A DNA stretch of 64,000 bases, taken from NCBI RefSeq assembly GCF_000425065.1, contig NZ_AULB01000029.1, positions 1 through 64,000 on the forward strand, read 5' to 3'. A program made the translations under genes and the position numbers. Source of the stretch: Actinomadura rifamycini DSM 43936. GTDB lineage: Bacteria; Actinomycetota; Actinomycetes; Streptosporangiales; Streptosporangiaceae. Positions 9,719-18,004 of the stretch are shown here, one piece after another. The first letter of the stretch is position 1. Each line of letters begins with the position of its first letter. The notes beneath the pieces are model-generated. The model worked only from the letters and a program-made list of their open reading frames with translations, searched no databases and had not been told where the DNA came from.

Positions 9719-10918
9719 TCAGTGCCAGTCGAGGCAGACCACGACGGCGTCGTCGGCCAGGTCGGCGCCCTCGTGGTACTCGATCAGCTCGTCGATGACG
9801 GCCAGCGGGACCTCGCCGGCGTCCTGCAGCCGGGTGCGGCGGGTGGCCTGCTCCAGCGCGGCGGCGCCGAACTCGCCGCGCGCGGTCCGGGCGGAGAACA
9901 CGCCGTCGCTGACGACGACGAGGCGGTCGCCGGGTTCCAGCCGGAACCGCTGCGGCTTGTACTCGGTGTCGGGGAACATGCCGAGCGGGAGCTGCTGCTC
10001 CAGCTCGACGGCGGTGACGTCGGTGCCGCGCATCCGCAGGATGCGCGGCGACCCGGCGTCGATGACGTGGACGACCCCGTCGGCGAGGTCGATGCGCATC
10101 ACGAGCGTCTCGGTGAACTCGCGGCCGCCGTAGCGGACGTGCACCATGTCGTTGGCGAGGCTGGCCTGCTCGGCGATGTCCGCGCCGGAGCGGCGGGCGT
10201 TGCGCATCGCGCCGACGGTCAGCGACGTCAGCAGCGCCGCCTGGATGCCGGTGCCGGAGCCGTTGGTGACGGTGAGCGCGAGATGGTCCCGCTCGGCGGA
10301 CCAGTCGAAGTTGTCGCCGCCGATGGAGTACGCGGGCTCCAGGTGCCCGGCGAGGGCGAACCGGTCGCCGGCGCAGGCGTGCCCGGGGAGGAGCTGCCAC
10401 TGCAGCTCGGCGGCGAGGGTGAGGCGCTTGTGCCGCCGGGCCCGCTCGTAGCGGTCGGTGTGGGGCCACGCGACCTTCAGCGCCGAGCCCAGTATCTCGC
10501 CGACCTCCTCGAAGCGGGCGAGGTCGTCGTCCGTCCACGGGTCCACGGCGGCCAGCTCCAGCACGCCCATCCGCTCGCCGCGGCTGACGACGGGCACGAA
10601 CAGGACCTCGGGGGCCGCGCCGCCGCCGTCCCGGCCGGGGGAGGACCGGACGGGGCGCCGCGACACGAACGCGCGGCCCGCGGCCGTCCCCCGGACGCGC
10701 AGGACGCCGCCGTCCCCGGCCGGTTCGGCGGCGTCGCCGTGCGGCGGGACGGGCAGCAGGAGGCGCGAGTGGTAGTCGTTCAGCAGCAGGCGCACCGCGG
10801 CGAGCCCGGGGCGGGCCTCCGCGAGGGCGGCGGCCAGCGCCTCGGGGAGCGCGTGCGCGGGCGCGGACCGCAGTGCCCGCTCCACCGCGCTCCAGGGACT
10901 CGCAGACCCGCCACCCAC
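9719..10918 (-). CDS. GAF domain - PP2C-type SpoIIE/RsbU phosphatase
   Basis: A 399-residue protein with a GAF-like sensor region (about 15-150) and a SpoIIE/RsbU phosphatase domain (about 160-399). The metal-binding motifs GGDNFDW, SDGV and DDAVVV are visible. In GTNGSGTGIQAALL the usual DGxG aspartate of motif 8 (normally D-x-x-G-H/S-G) is asparagine (TNGSG), a substitution that could lower activity. Such enzymes dephosphorylate anti-anti-sigma factors, but no anti-sigma or antagonist gene is adjacent. The start is GTG. It lies downstream of a MarR gene on the same strand, 220 bp away, with a palindrome in the gap. Confidence 0.85.
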   Translation of the reverse strand: MGGGSASPWSAVERALRSAPAHALPEALAAALAEARPGLAAVRLLLNDYHSRLLLPVPPHGDAAEPAGDGGVLRVRGTAAGRAFVSRRPVRSSPGRDGGGAAPEVLFVPVVSRGERMGVLELAAVDPWTDDDLARFEEVGEILGSALKVAWPHTDRYERARRHKRLTLAAELQWQLLPGHACAGDRFALAGHLEPAYSIGGDNFDWSAERDHLALTVTNGSGTGIQAALLTSLTVGAMRNARRSGADIAEQASLANDMVHVRYGGREFTETLVMRIDLADGVVHVIDAGSPRILRMRGTDVTAVELEQQLPLGMFPDTEYKPQRFRLEPGDRLVVVSDGVFSARTARGEFGAAALEQATRRTRLQDAGEVPLAVIDELIEYHEGADLADDAVVVCLDWH

Positions 10919-11045
10919 TTCGTCCCCCGTCCTGCCCCAACAGCGATGATCATGACGAACGGCGACCGCCTGCCCCCGGGCCCGGTTCGTCCGGTGGGTC
11001 CTACCCGCTCGGGACGGAGAACCGCAGGGGAAGACTGCCAGAGAA

Positions 11046-11061
11046 GTTTGCCATATGGCAA
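11046..11061. promoter_or_regulatory. Perfect 16-bp palindrome, candidate operator
   Basis: TTTGCCATATGGCAAA reads the same on both strands and is followed by a TTGACG-like box. It stands out in a very GC-rich region and lies in the 220-bp gap between the MarR gene and the phosphatase gene. Size and symmetry suit a MarR dimer, but the regulator is inferred from proximity only. Confidence 0.55.
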
Positions 11062-11138
11062 ATACTTGACGGCGCGCGGGGCGGTCCGGCGGCGCCCGCC
11101 GTGCTCCGCGTCCCGAGCGCGCCCGTCCGGGCGCCCGG

Positions 11139-11699
11139 TCAGGCCGTCCGCGGGCCCGCCGCGCGCACCGCGCCCGGTCCGGCCGCCTCCAGCCGGTCGC
11201 AGGCCGTCCCGAACTCGGTCAGCGCGTCGATGAGCCGGCCCCGGGACGTCGGCGACAGCTGCTCCAGCACCTCGCGCACCGCCTCCCGGCGCCGCCGGGT
11301 CAGCTCCCCGTGCAGCCGCTCGCCCTGGTCGGTGAGCCGCACGATGATCTCGCGCCGGTCGGCCGGGGCCGGCTCGCGCACCACCAGCCCGGCCGCCTCC
11401 AGCCGGTCGCACAGCCGGCTCGTCGAGGACGGGATCGCGCCGAGCTGCTCCGCGAGCCCGCCGAGGTTGAGCCGCCCGAACCGCGCGATCGCCTCCACCG
11501 CGCGGAGCTGGATCGGCGACACCGCCGGCTCCAGCCCCTGGTCGGCGCGGCTCCACAGCTGCGCCGCCGTGCTCAGCGCCCGTTCCACGGCGGCCGTGAC
11601 GTCGCCCGGCACGCCGCCCGGTACGGGGCCGGCCCCGCCGGCGCCCGTCCCGTCCGCCGCTTGCCCGCCGGTCGGCGGCCCTGGTCCTCGCTGAGTCAC
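11139..11699 (-). CDS. MarR family transcriptional regulator
   Basis: A 186-residue protein. After a flexible Gly/Pro-rich N-terminus of about 35 residues there is a winged helix-turn-helix at about 60-130 (LNLGGLAEQLG, SSTSRLCDRLEAAGLV, DRREIIVRLTDQG), the MarR pattern, and then a C-terminal dimerisation helix. The longest frame starts at a GTG at 11726, but the GTG at 11699 has AAAGG 8 nt upstream and is preferred. Its probable target is the palindrome 78 bp beyond its stop or its own promoter. Confidence 0.85.
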   Translation of the reverse strand: MTQRGPGPPTGGQAADGTGAGGAGPVPGGVPGDVTAAVERALSTAAQLWSRADQGLEPAVSPIQLRAVEAIARFGRLNLGGLAEQLGAIPSSTSRLCDRLEAAGLVVREPAPADRREIIVRLTDQGERLHGELTRRRREAVREVLEQLSPTSRGRLIDALTEFGTACDRLEAAGPGAVRAAGPRTA

Positions 11700-11801
11700 A
11701 CCCCCGCCTTTCTGGAGCTCCTCCACCGCGCCCCCGGCGCGCCGCCGTGCCCGCCCCGCCGGGGTTCCGGGCGCGGTGCGGGCGGTATCCCACGATACGC
11801 C

Positions 11802-12893
11802 TCAGGCGGGGCCCCGCCGGGACGGGCGAGGGCCGGTGCGCAGCCGGTCCACCAGGTCGCCGAGCGCCGCCTCCGACAGCGGGTCGTCCCAGGTCCAGAA
11901 CGGGACGGTCCGCAGGTGGCGGCCCCGCGGGTCGAGGATCTGCCCCGCCAGCTTCATCTGCCACAGCCCCACCGCGCGGTCGGTGACCGTCAGCTGCGGG
12001 AAGCTGCGGCGCAGCGCCGTCTCGAACGCCTGGACCCGCTCGATCGACCGCAGCCACACCGCGAACAGCATGTTGTCGGCGCCGGACAGGGACGCGCACA
12101 TCCGCGTCTCGCGCAGTCCCGCGAGCCGTCCGGCCAGCCGCGCCACCTCGTCCGGCGGCGCGCTCGCCCACAGGTACACCGTCACCGGCCAGCCCGACAG
12201 CGACCGCGCGACCTCGCACCGGTACATCAGCGCGCCGCCCCGCTCCATCCGGGCCAGGCGCCGCCGGACGGTCGTGGGGCTGAGGCCGGTCCGCTCCGCG
12301 AGCCGCGCGACCGGCTGCCGGCAGTCCTCCACCAGCAGCCGCGCCAGGTCGCGGTCCTCCTGCCGCAGCGCCCACTCGCCGGTGCCGCTCGGGCGATCGC
12401 CGAGCAGCACGTCCCGCTGCCGGTCGTCGAGCCGGTCGAGGCGCCACCGGCTGCCCTCCGAGTGCAGCGTCGTCGCGATCTGGGTGCGGGTCGCGGTCAC
12501 GCCCGCCAGCCGCCCCAGCCGGAACCCGACGTAGCGGGCCAGCTCGGCGTTGTCCCGCAGGACGACCGTCGCGATCAGGTCCCGGCCGCCGGTGACGTGC
12601 TCGAGGTTGAACACGTTGGGGTCCTCGGCGATCTCGGCGGCGACCTCGTGCAGCCGCCCCGGCGCGCAGTCGATGTCGATGAACGCGACGACCGGCGTCA
12701 TCCACTCCACCGCCACCGGGAAGCACGCCAGCCAGGCCAGCCCGGCCGCGGTCAGCCGCGCCCAGCGGCGCGCCGCGGTGGAGGCGTCCACACCGAGGGC
12801 CGCGCCGATCCGGCGCCAGTCGGCGCGGGGCGCGGTCTGCAGCGCGGTGACGAGCTGGTGGTCGAGTTCGTCGAGGGTGCCCGATGCGTGCAT
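11802..12893 (-). CDS. Double Lrp/AsnC family transcriptional regulator
   Basis: A 363-residue protein that is a tandem duplication of the Lrp/AsnC architecture: two AsnC-type HTH motifs (about 8-50, LDELDHQLVTAL; about 185-235, LAERTGLSPTTVRRRL), each followed by a ligand-binding alpha/beta region. Typical Lrp proteins are 150-160 residues with one copy. It is divergent from the M20 amidohydrolase and MFS operon with 71 bp between them, and a short palindrome lies in that gap, so it probably controls that operon in response to an amino acid or N-acyl amino acid. Confidence 0.88.
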   Translation of the reverse strand: MHASGTLDELDHQLVTALQTAPRADWRRIGAALGVDASTAARRWARLTAAGLAWLACFPVAVEWMTPVVAFIDIDCAPGRLHEVAAEIAEDPNVFNLEHVTGGRDLIATVVLRDNAELARYVGFRLGRLAGVTATRTQIATTLHSEGSRWRLDRLDDRQRDVLLGDRPSGTGEWALRQEDRDLARLLVEDCRQPVARLAERTGLSPTTVRRRLARMERGGALMYRCEVARSLSGWPVTVYLWASAPPDEVARLAGRLAGLRETRMCASLSGADNMLFAVWLRSIERVQAFETALRRSFPQLTVTDRAVGLWQMKLAGQILDPRGRHLRTVPFWTWDDPLSEAALGDLVDRLRTGPRPSRRGPA

Positions 12894-12941
12894 GGAATCC
12901 GGGTGCCGTGGCGGATATCGGCAGGTGGCGACCGGATAAAC

Positions 12942-12956
12942 GGTGCGAACCGCACC
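12942..12956. promoter_or_regulatory. Inverted repeat, candidate Lrp operator
   Basis: GGTGCG-AAC-CGCACC is a perfect 6-bp inverted repeat with a 3-bp centre, 8 bp before the amidohydrolase ATG in the 71-bp divergent gap. Its position over the start region suggests repression by the adjacent Lrp-type regulator. Confidence 0.5.
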
Positions 12957-12964
12957 ATACCCGC

Positions 12965-14188
12965 ATGTCGATCCGTGAAGACGCCGCCGACCTGCGGGAA
13001 GAGCTCTCCCTGCTGCGGCGGGACCTGCACCGCGAGCCCGAACTCGGACTGGAGCTGCCGCGCACCCAGGAGAAGGTGCTCGCCGCCCTGGACGGCCTGC
13101 CGCTGGAGATCTCCACCGGCACGGCCCTCACCTCCGTCACCGCCGTGCTGCGCGGCGGCCGCGCCGGACGACCGGACGGGACGCGCGGGCCCGCCGTGCT
13201 GCTGCGCGGCGACATGGACGCGCTGCCCGTCCACGAGGACACCGGCCTCGACTACGCCTCGGCGATCCCCGGCCGGATGCACGCCTGCGGCCACGACCTG
13301 CACGTCGCGGGACTCGTCGGCGCCGCGCGGCTGCTCGCCGCCCGCCGCGCCGAGCTGCCCGGCGACGTCGTGTTCATGTTCCAGCCGGGCGAGGAGGGCA
13401 TGGGCGGCGCCAAGATCATGATCGACGAGGGGGTGCTGGACGCCGCCGGCGACCGCGTCGCCGCCGCCTACGCCCTGCACGTCTTCTCCACCGTCCTCCC
13501 GCAGGGCATGGTCGCCACCCGGCCCGGGCCGATGCTCGCCGCGTCCGACGCCGTGCGCGTCACCGTCCGCGGGAAGGGCGGCCACGGCTCGTCCCCGCAC
13601 GCCGCCAAGGACCCCGTCCCCGCCCTCGCCGCCATGGTCACGGCCTTTCAGACGATGGTGACCCGCGACCTCGACGCCTTCGACCCCGCCGTCGTCACCG
13701 TCGGGTCCGTGCACGCCGGGACCGCGGGCAACGTCATCCCCGAGACGGCCGTGCTGGACGCCACCGTCCGGTCGTTCTCCGCGGACGCCCACCGCCGTGT
13801 GCGCGCGGGGATCGAGCGGGTGGTCCGCGGCATCGCCGAGGCGCACGGCGTCACCGCCGACCTCGACTACACCGAGCAGTACCCGGTCACCGTCAACGAC
13901 GGCGCCGAGGCCGCGTTCGCGATGGACACCGCGCGCGACCTGCTCGGCGGCGAGCGCGCCGTCGAGGCGCCGCGCCCGATGGCCGGCTCCGAGGACTTCT
14001 CGTTCGTCCTGGCCGAGGTGCCCGGCGCGTTCCTCGGGCTCGGCGCCTGCCCCGCCGACCGCGACCCCGCCACCGCGCCCATGAACCACTCTCCGCAGGC
14101 CGCCTACGACGACGCCGTCCTGCCCGACGCCGCCGCGCTGCTCGCCGAACTGGCCGTCCGCCGGCTGGGCCGCGGAGAGACCGCGTGA
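12965..14188 (+). CDS. M20 family amidohydrolase (N-acyl amino acid / hippurate hydrolase type)
   Basis: A 407-residue cytosolic metallo-amidohydrolase that cleaves an N-acyl or amide bond, releasing an amino acid and a carboxylic acid. Motifs of the M20D family are present: RGDMDALPV, the metal-binding MHACGHDLH, QPGEEG, HAGTAGNVIP and GSEDFSF. The start is the ATG at 12965 (MSIRED); a longer frame from 12884 would overlap the divergent regulator. The downstream MFS gene overlaps by 4 bp (GTGA), so hydrolase and transporter are coupled. The substrate is unknown. Confidence 0.9.
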   Translation: MSIREDAADLREELSLLRRDLHREPELGLELPRTQEKVLAALDGLPLEISTGTALTSVTAVLRGGRAGRPDGTRGPAVLLRGDMDALPVHEDTGLDYASAIPGRMHACGHDLHVAGLVGAARLLAARRAELPGDVVFMFQPGEEGMGGAKIMIDEGVLDAAGDRVAAAYALHVFSTVLPQGMVATRPGPMLAASDAVRVTVRGKGGHGSSPHAAKDPVPALAAMVTAFQTMVTRDLDAFDPAVVTVGSVHAGTAGNVIPETAVLDATVRSFSADAHRRVRAGIERVVRGIAEAHGVTADLDYTEQYPVTVNDGAEAAFAMDTARDLLGGERAVEAPRPMAGSEDFSFVLAEVPGAFLGLGACPADRDPATAPMNHSPQAAYDDAVLPDAAALLAELAVRRLGRGETA

Positions 14189-15612
14189 CGGCCACCGCGG
14201 GCGCCGCGGCGCCCGGCCCCGGGGGCCCGGGCGGCGCGCCGCCCGTCCAGTCCGTGACCGCCGTCGTCGGCGTGCTGGTCATGTTCGAGGTCGTCAGCGG
14301 CTTCCTGCAGGCCGGCGTCGCGCCGATGCTGCCCGGCATCGCCGACCACCTCGGCATCTCCGACTCCGCCGTCACCTGGGTCGTGTCCGTCCAGCTCCTC
14401 GCCGCCGCCGTCGGCGTCCCCGCGTTCGGGCGGCTCGGCGACCTGTACGGCCACCGGCGGATGCTGCGCGTCGCGCTCGTCTCCGTCGCGATCGGCTCGG
14501 TGCTGGTCGCGCTCGCGCCCAACCTCGCGGTCATGCTGGTCGGCCGCTTCCTGCAGGGGCCGCTCGCCGCGCTGCTGCCGCTGGAGATCTCGCTCGTCCG
14601 GGACCGGCTGCCGGTCGAGCTCGCCCGCCGCGCGATCGCCCGGCTCATCGGCGCCCTCACCTTCGGCGGGCTGCTCGGCGGCGTCGGCATGGGCGTCGCG
14701 GACGCCGCGTTCGGCGACGTCCGGCTCGTCCTCGCCGTCCCCGCCGTCCTCGCGGTGCTGTGCGTGCCCGTCGCGTGGACGCTCGTCCCCGAGGCGGTCA
14801 CCCGCGCCACCGGGCGGGTCGACTGGCCCGGCATCGCCCTGCTCGCCCTCGCGGTCGTCGGCGTCCTCGCGGGCGTCTCGCTCGCCGGCGAGCGGGGCTG
14901 GACGGACGGCGCCGCCCTCGGCTGCCTCGCGCTCGCCCTCGCCGTCCTCGCCGCCTGGGCGGTCATGGAGCTGCGCGTCCGGCAGCCCCTCGTCGACCTG
15001 CGCGCCATGGCCGGACGGCACGTCGCGCCCTACTACTTCGCCTCGTTCGCGTTCGGCGTCGTGTACTTCGGCGTCCTGTCCCCGAACTCGACGTTCATGG
15101 CCACCGACCCGGACGAGGCCGGCTACGGGTTCGGCATGTCCGCCCTGGCGATCTCCATGGTGACGCTGCCCGCGCTGGCCTGCAGCATCGCGACGTCCGC
15201 GCAGACCGCGCGGCTCGCCGCCAAGGTCGGCTACCGCAACGCGCTCATCGGCGCGTACGCGCTGGTGGCCGCCGGGTTCGCCGGGAAGGTCGTCGCGCAC
15301 GACGAGATCTGGCAGTTCGTCGTCGAGACGATGCTCCTCGGCGCGGGCCTGGGCGTCGCGCTCAGCGCCATGCCCACCGTGATCGCCGAGGCCAGCGACC
15401 CGTCCCGCACCGGCGTCTCCACCGCGCTGTACAACAACGTCAAGACGATCGGCGGCGCCGTCGCGGGCGGCGTGTTCGGCACCGTGCTCGCCGCCGCCGC
15501 GGGCTCCGAGCACCCGAGCGAGGGCGCGTACATGACCGTCTGGTTCGTCAGCGGCCTGTGCGCCCTCCTCGCCGCCGGGCTCGCGTTCCTCGCGGGCGGG
15601 CGGCGCGCCTGA
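14185..15612 (+). CDS. MFS transporter
   Basis: A 475-residue integral membrane protein with a Gly/Pro-rich cytoplasmic N-terminus and about 14 hydrophobic segments. The major-facilitator loop signature is at about residue 88 (GRLGDLYGHRRML), and a proline/glycine-rich TM5 region follows. Length and topology suit the DHA2 (14-TM) drug/metabolite:proton antiporter group. The GTG start overlaps the amidohydrolase stop, so it may export the product or import the substrate of that enzyme; direction cannot be told from sequence. Confidence 0.85.
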   Translation: MTATAGAAAPGPGGPGGAPPVQSVTAVVGVLVMFEVVSGFLQAGVAPMLPGIADHLGISDSAVTWVVSVQLLAAAVGVPAFGRLGDLYGHRRMLRVALVSVAIGSVLVALAPNLAVMLVGRFLQGPLAALLPLEISLVRDRLPVELARRAIARLIGALTFGGLLGGVGMGVADAAFGDVRLVLAVPAVLAVLCVPVAWTLVPEAVTRATGRVDWPGIALLALAVVGVLAGVSLAGERGWTDGAALGCLALALAVLAAWAVMELRVRQPLVDLRAMAGRHVAPYYFASFAFGVVYFGVLSPNSTFMATDPDEAGYGFGMSALAISMVTLPALACSIATSAQTARLAAKVGYRNALIGAYALVAAGFAGKVVAHDEIWQFVVETMLLGAGLGVALSAMPTVIAEASDPSRTGVSTALYNNVKTIGGAVAGGVFGTVLAAAAGSEHPSEGAYMTVWFVSGLCALLAAGLAFLAGGRRA

Positions 15613-15616
15613 CCCC

Positions 15617-15649
15617 CGGTCCCGGGCCCCGCCGCGGGGCCCGGGACCG
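15617..15649. terminator. Strong bidirectional terminator hairpin
   Basis: A perfect 15-bp inverted repeat (CGGTCCCGGGCCCCG and its complement) with a 3-nt loop fills the gap between two convergent genes, 5 bp after the MFS stop and 3 bp before the DUF4184 stop. Confidence 0.8.
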
Positions 15650-15652
15650 CGC

Positions 15653-16387
15653 TCAGTGCTCCAGCGCCGCCGGGCGGGCGGCGTGCCACCAGACGGCGTA
15701 CGCGGTGAGCGCGAGGCCCGCCGCGGCGATCGTCCCGACCGCCCCGTAGTACAGGACCGTGTGGACGCCCCGCTCGTCCGGCAGCAGCAGCGCGCTCAGC
15801 AGGCCGCCCGCCGCCGTCACCGCCCCCAGGCCCGCGCACACCGGCACGCGCCACGGCCCGCTCCCCGCGCCCGCCGCGTCGCCCGCCGGGGGAGCCGTCC
15901 GCAGCCAGCGGGCCAGCCACAGCAGGACGATCGCCAGCCCCGCCGCGCCGCTGACGTACTGGAGCCAGACGTACACCGCCATGCCGCCGAACGAGCGCGT
16001 GAGCCATGGCAGCTCACCGGCGAAACTCCAGTTCAGGTGAGTGAAGGCGTCCCAGAACACGTGCGTGGCGGCCCCGAGGACGAGCGACGGGACGGCCCAC
16101 CCCCAGCGCACCGGCGCGTCCATCGGCAGCCGCCTGCGGACCGCCGCCGGGGCCAGCGCCGCCAGCGGCCGCTTCCACACCAGGTGGAACACCGCGAACG
16201 CCGCGAGGCCGATCAGCAGGTCGACGGTCACGACGCCGTGCGCCCGATGGGTCGCCCCGCGCAGCTCCATCGCGAAGAAGAAGTACGGGATGTCCGGCGC
16301 CATCGACCCGATGACCAGCGCCGACGGCACCAGCGGCCCCCGCGCCAGCGGCAGGACGGCGGCGGGATGGCTCAGCGTGAACGGCAC
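15653..16387 (-). CDS. DUF4184 family integral membrane protein
   Basis: A 244-residue membrane protein with about six hydrophobic segments. The N-terminal pattern MPFTLSHPAAVLPL followed by SMAPDIPYF and later HVFWDAFTH is characteristic of DUF4184; the conserved His/Asp residues resemble those of metal-dependent membrane hydrolases, but no activity is established. It is transcribed alone, or after the ferredoxin reductase gene 113 bp upstream. Confidence 0.85.
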   Translation of the reverse strand: MPFTLSHPAAVLPLARGPLVPSALVIGSMAPDIPYFFFAMELRGATHRAHGVVTVDLLIGLAAFAVFHLVWKRPLAALAPAAVRRRLPMDAPVRWGWAVPSLVLGAATHVFWDAFTHLNWSFAGELPWLTRSFGGMAVYVWLQYVSGAAGLAIVLLWLARWLRTAPPAGDAAGAGSGPWRVPVCAGLGAVTAAGGLLSALLLPDERGVHTVLYYGAVGTIAAAGLALTAYAVWWHAARPAALEH

Positions 16388-16500
16388 GCGCGCTCCCTCA
16401 CAGCACTCGACTCACAACTCTCTAGGGGATCGTCCGTCCTGTACGACGGGCCGCCGCCGCACCGAGTTGTGGAGAGATCGTGAAGAACCGTGGCGGCCCG

Positions 16501-18000
16501 TCAGGCGGGTTGCGGGGCCGCCCGCGACGCCAGCAGCCGCTCCAGGCCGCCGGGCGGCTCCGCGGGCTCCGGCAGGAGGCCCGCGTTGAAGTCGTCCACG
16601 AGGGTCCGCACGGTCTCGCGGGCGCACGACTTGTTCGTCCCGATGAAGCCCGTCGGGCCGCGCTTGATCCAGCCGGCGACGTACGCGCCGGGCACGGGCT
16701 CGCCCGCCCCGACCCGGCCCGCCGTGTTCGGGACCGTCCCGGTGGCCTCGTCGAACGGCAGGCCCGGCACGGGGCGCCCGTGGTAGCCGATCGACGACAG
16801 CACCAGGCCCGCCTCGACGAACTCGCTCTCCCCGGTCGGCACCGCCCGTCCGTCGACGAGCTCGTTGCGGACGAACTCGACGCCGTCCGCCGCGATCCGC
16901 GCGGGCGACACCAGGTACCGCAGCGTGATCCGCCGCTTCCCGGACGGCGCGCGGTCCCCGAGCTCGCGGAGCATCCGCAGCTTGTGGACGGTCGAGTGCG
17001 GCGCGCCGCCGTCCGGTTCGGCGTCGGGGCCGGCCCCCTCCACCGCGACGCCGATGCCCGGGACGTCGAGGAGGCCGCGCAGCTCGGCGACCGTGAACGC
17101 CGACTGGGCCGGGCCGCGCCGGCCCGCCACCACGATCTCCTCGACCCGGCTCCCGCGGAGGGCGTCGAGCGCGGCGGGGGAGATGTCGGTGCCCGCGAGC
17201 CGCTCGGGGGCGCTCGCCAGGATGCGCGCGACGTCCAGCGCCACGTTCCCGTTGCCGACGATCACCGCGCGCCGGTGCGACAGGTCGAACGTCCGGTGCG
17301 CGTGGTCCGGGTGGCCGTTGTACCAGGCGACGAACTCCGTCGCCGTCCCCGCCAGCTCGGCGCCCGGGACGTTCAGCCGCCGGTCCGACGACGCGCCGAC
17401 CGCGTAGACCACCGCGTGGTAGTGGGCCAGCAGCTCCTCGTGCGTCACGTCCCGGCCCACCTCGACGCCGCGGAGCAGCCGGCAGCCGTCCTGCGCCGAG
17501 ATGCGGTCGAACAGGTCGGTGACCTGCCGGGTCTTCGGGTGGTCGGGCGCGACGCCCGTCCGGGCCAGCCCGTACGGGACGCTCAGCCGCTCGAACACGT
17601 CGACCCGCGCGCCCGGGATGGTCAGCAGCTCGTCCGCCGCGAACATCGCGGCCGGGCCCGCCCCCGCGATCGCGACCCGCGGCGGCTCGCCGCCGCGCAC
17701 CCGCAGCGGCGGCGGCGCGGGCGCGAGCAGCGGCGCCGGCGGGCGCGGCGCCCGGTAGAAGTCGGCGTTCAGCGGCAGGAACGGGAGCTGCTCCTCCGCC
17801 AGCTTCGTGTGCGGGACGATCGCGCCCACCGGGCACGCCGACACGCACGCCCCGCAGTCCACGCACGTCGCGGGATCGATGTAGAGCATCTCCGCGGTGC
17901 GGAAGTCCGGTTCGTCCGGTGTCGGGTGGATGCAGTTGACCGGGCACGCGTGGACGCACGAGGCGTCGTTGCAGCACGACTGCGTGACGACGTGGGGCAT
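16501..18000 (-). CDS. fprB: Ferredoxin-NADP reductase with N-terminal ferredoxin (FprB type)
   Basis: A 499-residue fusion. Residues 1-65 are a bacterial-type ferredoxin with two cluster motifs (Cys9/10, 15, 19, 23 and Cys46, 49, 52, 56). The rest is an adrenodoxin-reductase-like flavoenzyme with a FAD Rossmann motif (IAGAGPAAMFAADEL, about 110), ARTGVAPDH, and an NADP motif (IVGNGNVALDVAR, about 245). It passes electrons from NADPH to oxygenases. The gene starts 4 bp after the AurF-like oxygenase stop, so the two form an operon and this protein is the likely electron donor for that enzyme. Confidence 0.92.
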   Translation of the reverse strand: MPHVVTQSCCNDASCVHACPVNCIHPTPDEPDFRTAEMLYIDPATCVDCGACVSACPVGAIVPHTKLAEEQLPFLPLNADFYRAPRPPAPLLAPAPPPLRVRGGEPPRVAIAGAGPAAMFAADELLTIPGARVDVFERLSVPYGLARTGVAPDHPKTRQVTDLFDRISAQDGCRLLRGVEVGRDVTHEELLAHYHAVVYAVGASSDRRLNVPGAELAGTATEFVAWYNGHPDHAHRTFDLSHRRAVIVGNGNVALDVARILASAPERLAGTDISPAALDALRGSRVEEIVVAGRRGPAQSAFTVAELRGLLDVPGIGVAVEGAGPDAEPDGGAPHSTVHKLRMLRELGDRAPSGKRRITLRYLVSPARIAADGVEFVRNELVDGRAVPTGESEFVEAGLVLSSIGYHGRPVPGLPFDEATGTVPNTAGRVGAGEPVPGAYVAGWIKRGPTGFIGTNKSCARETVRTLVDDFNAGLLPEPAEPPGGLERLLASRAAPQPA

Positions 18001-18004
18001 CGGG

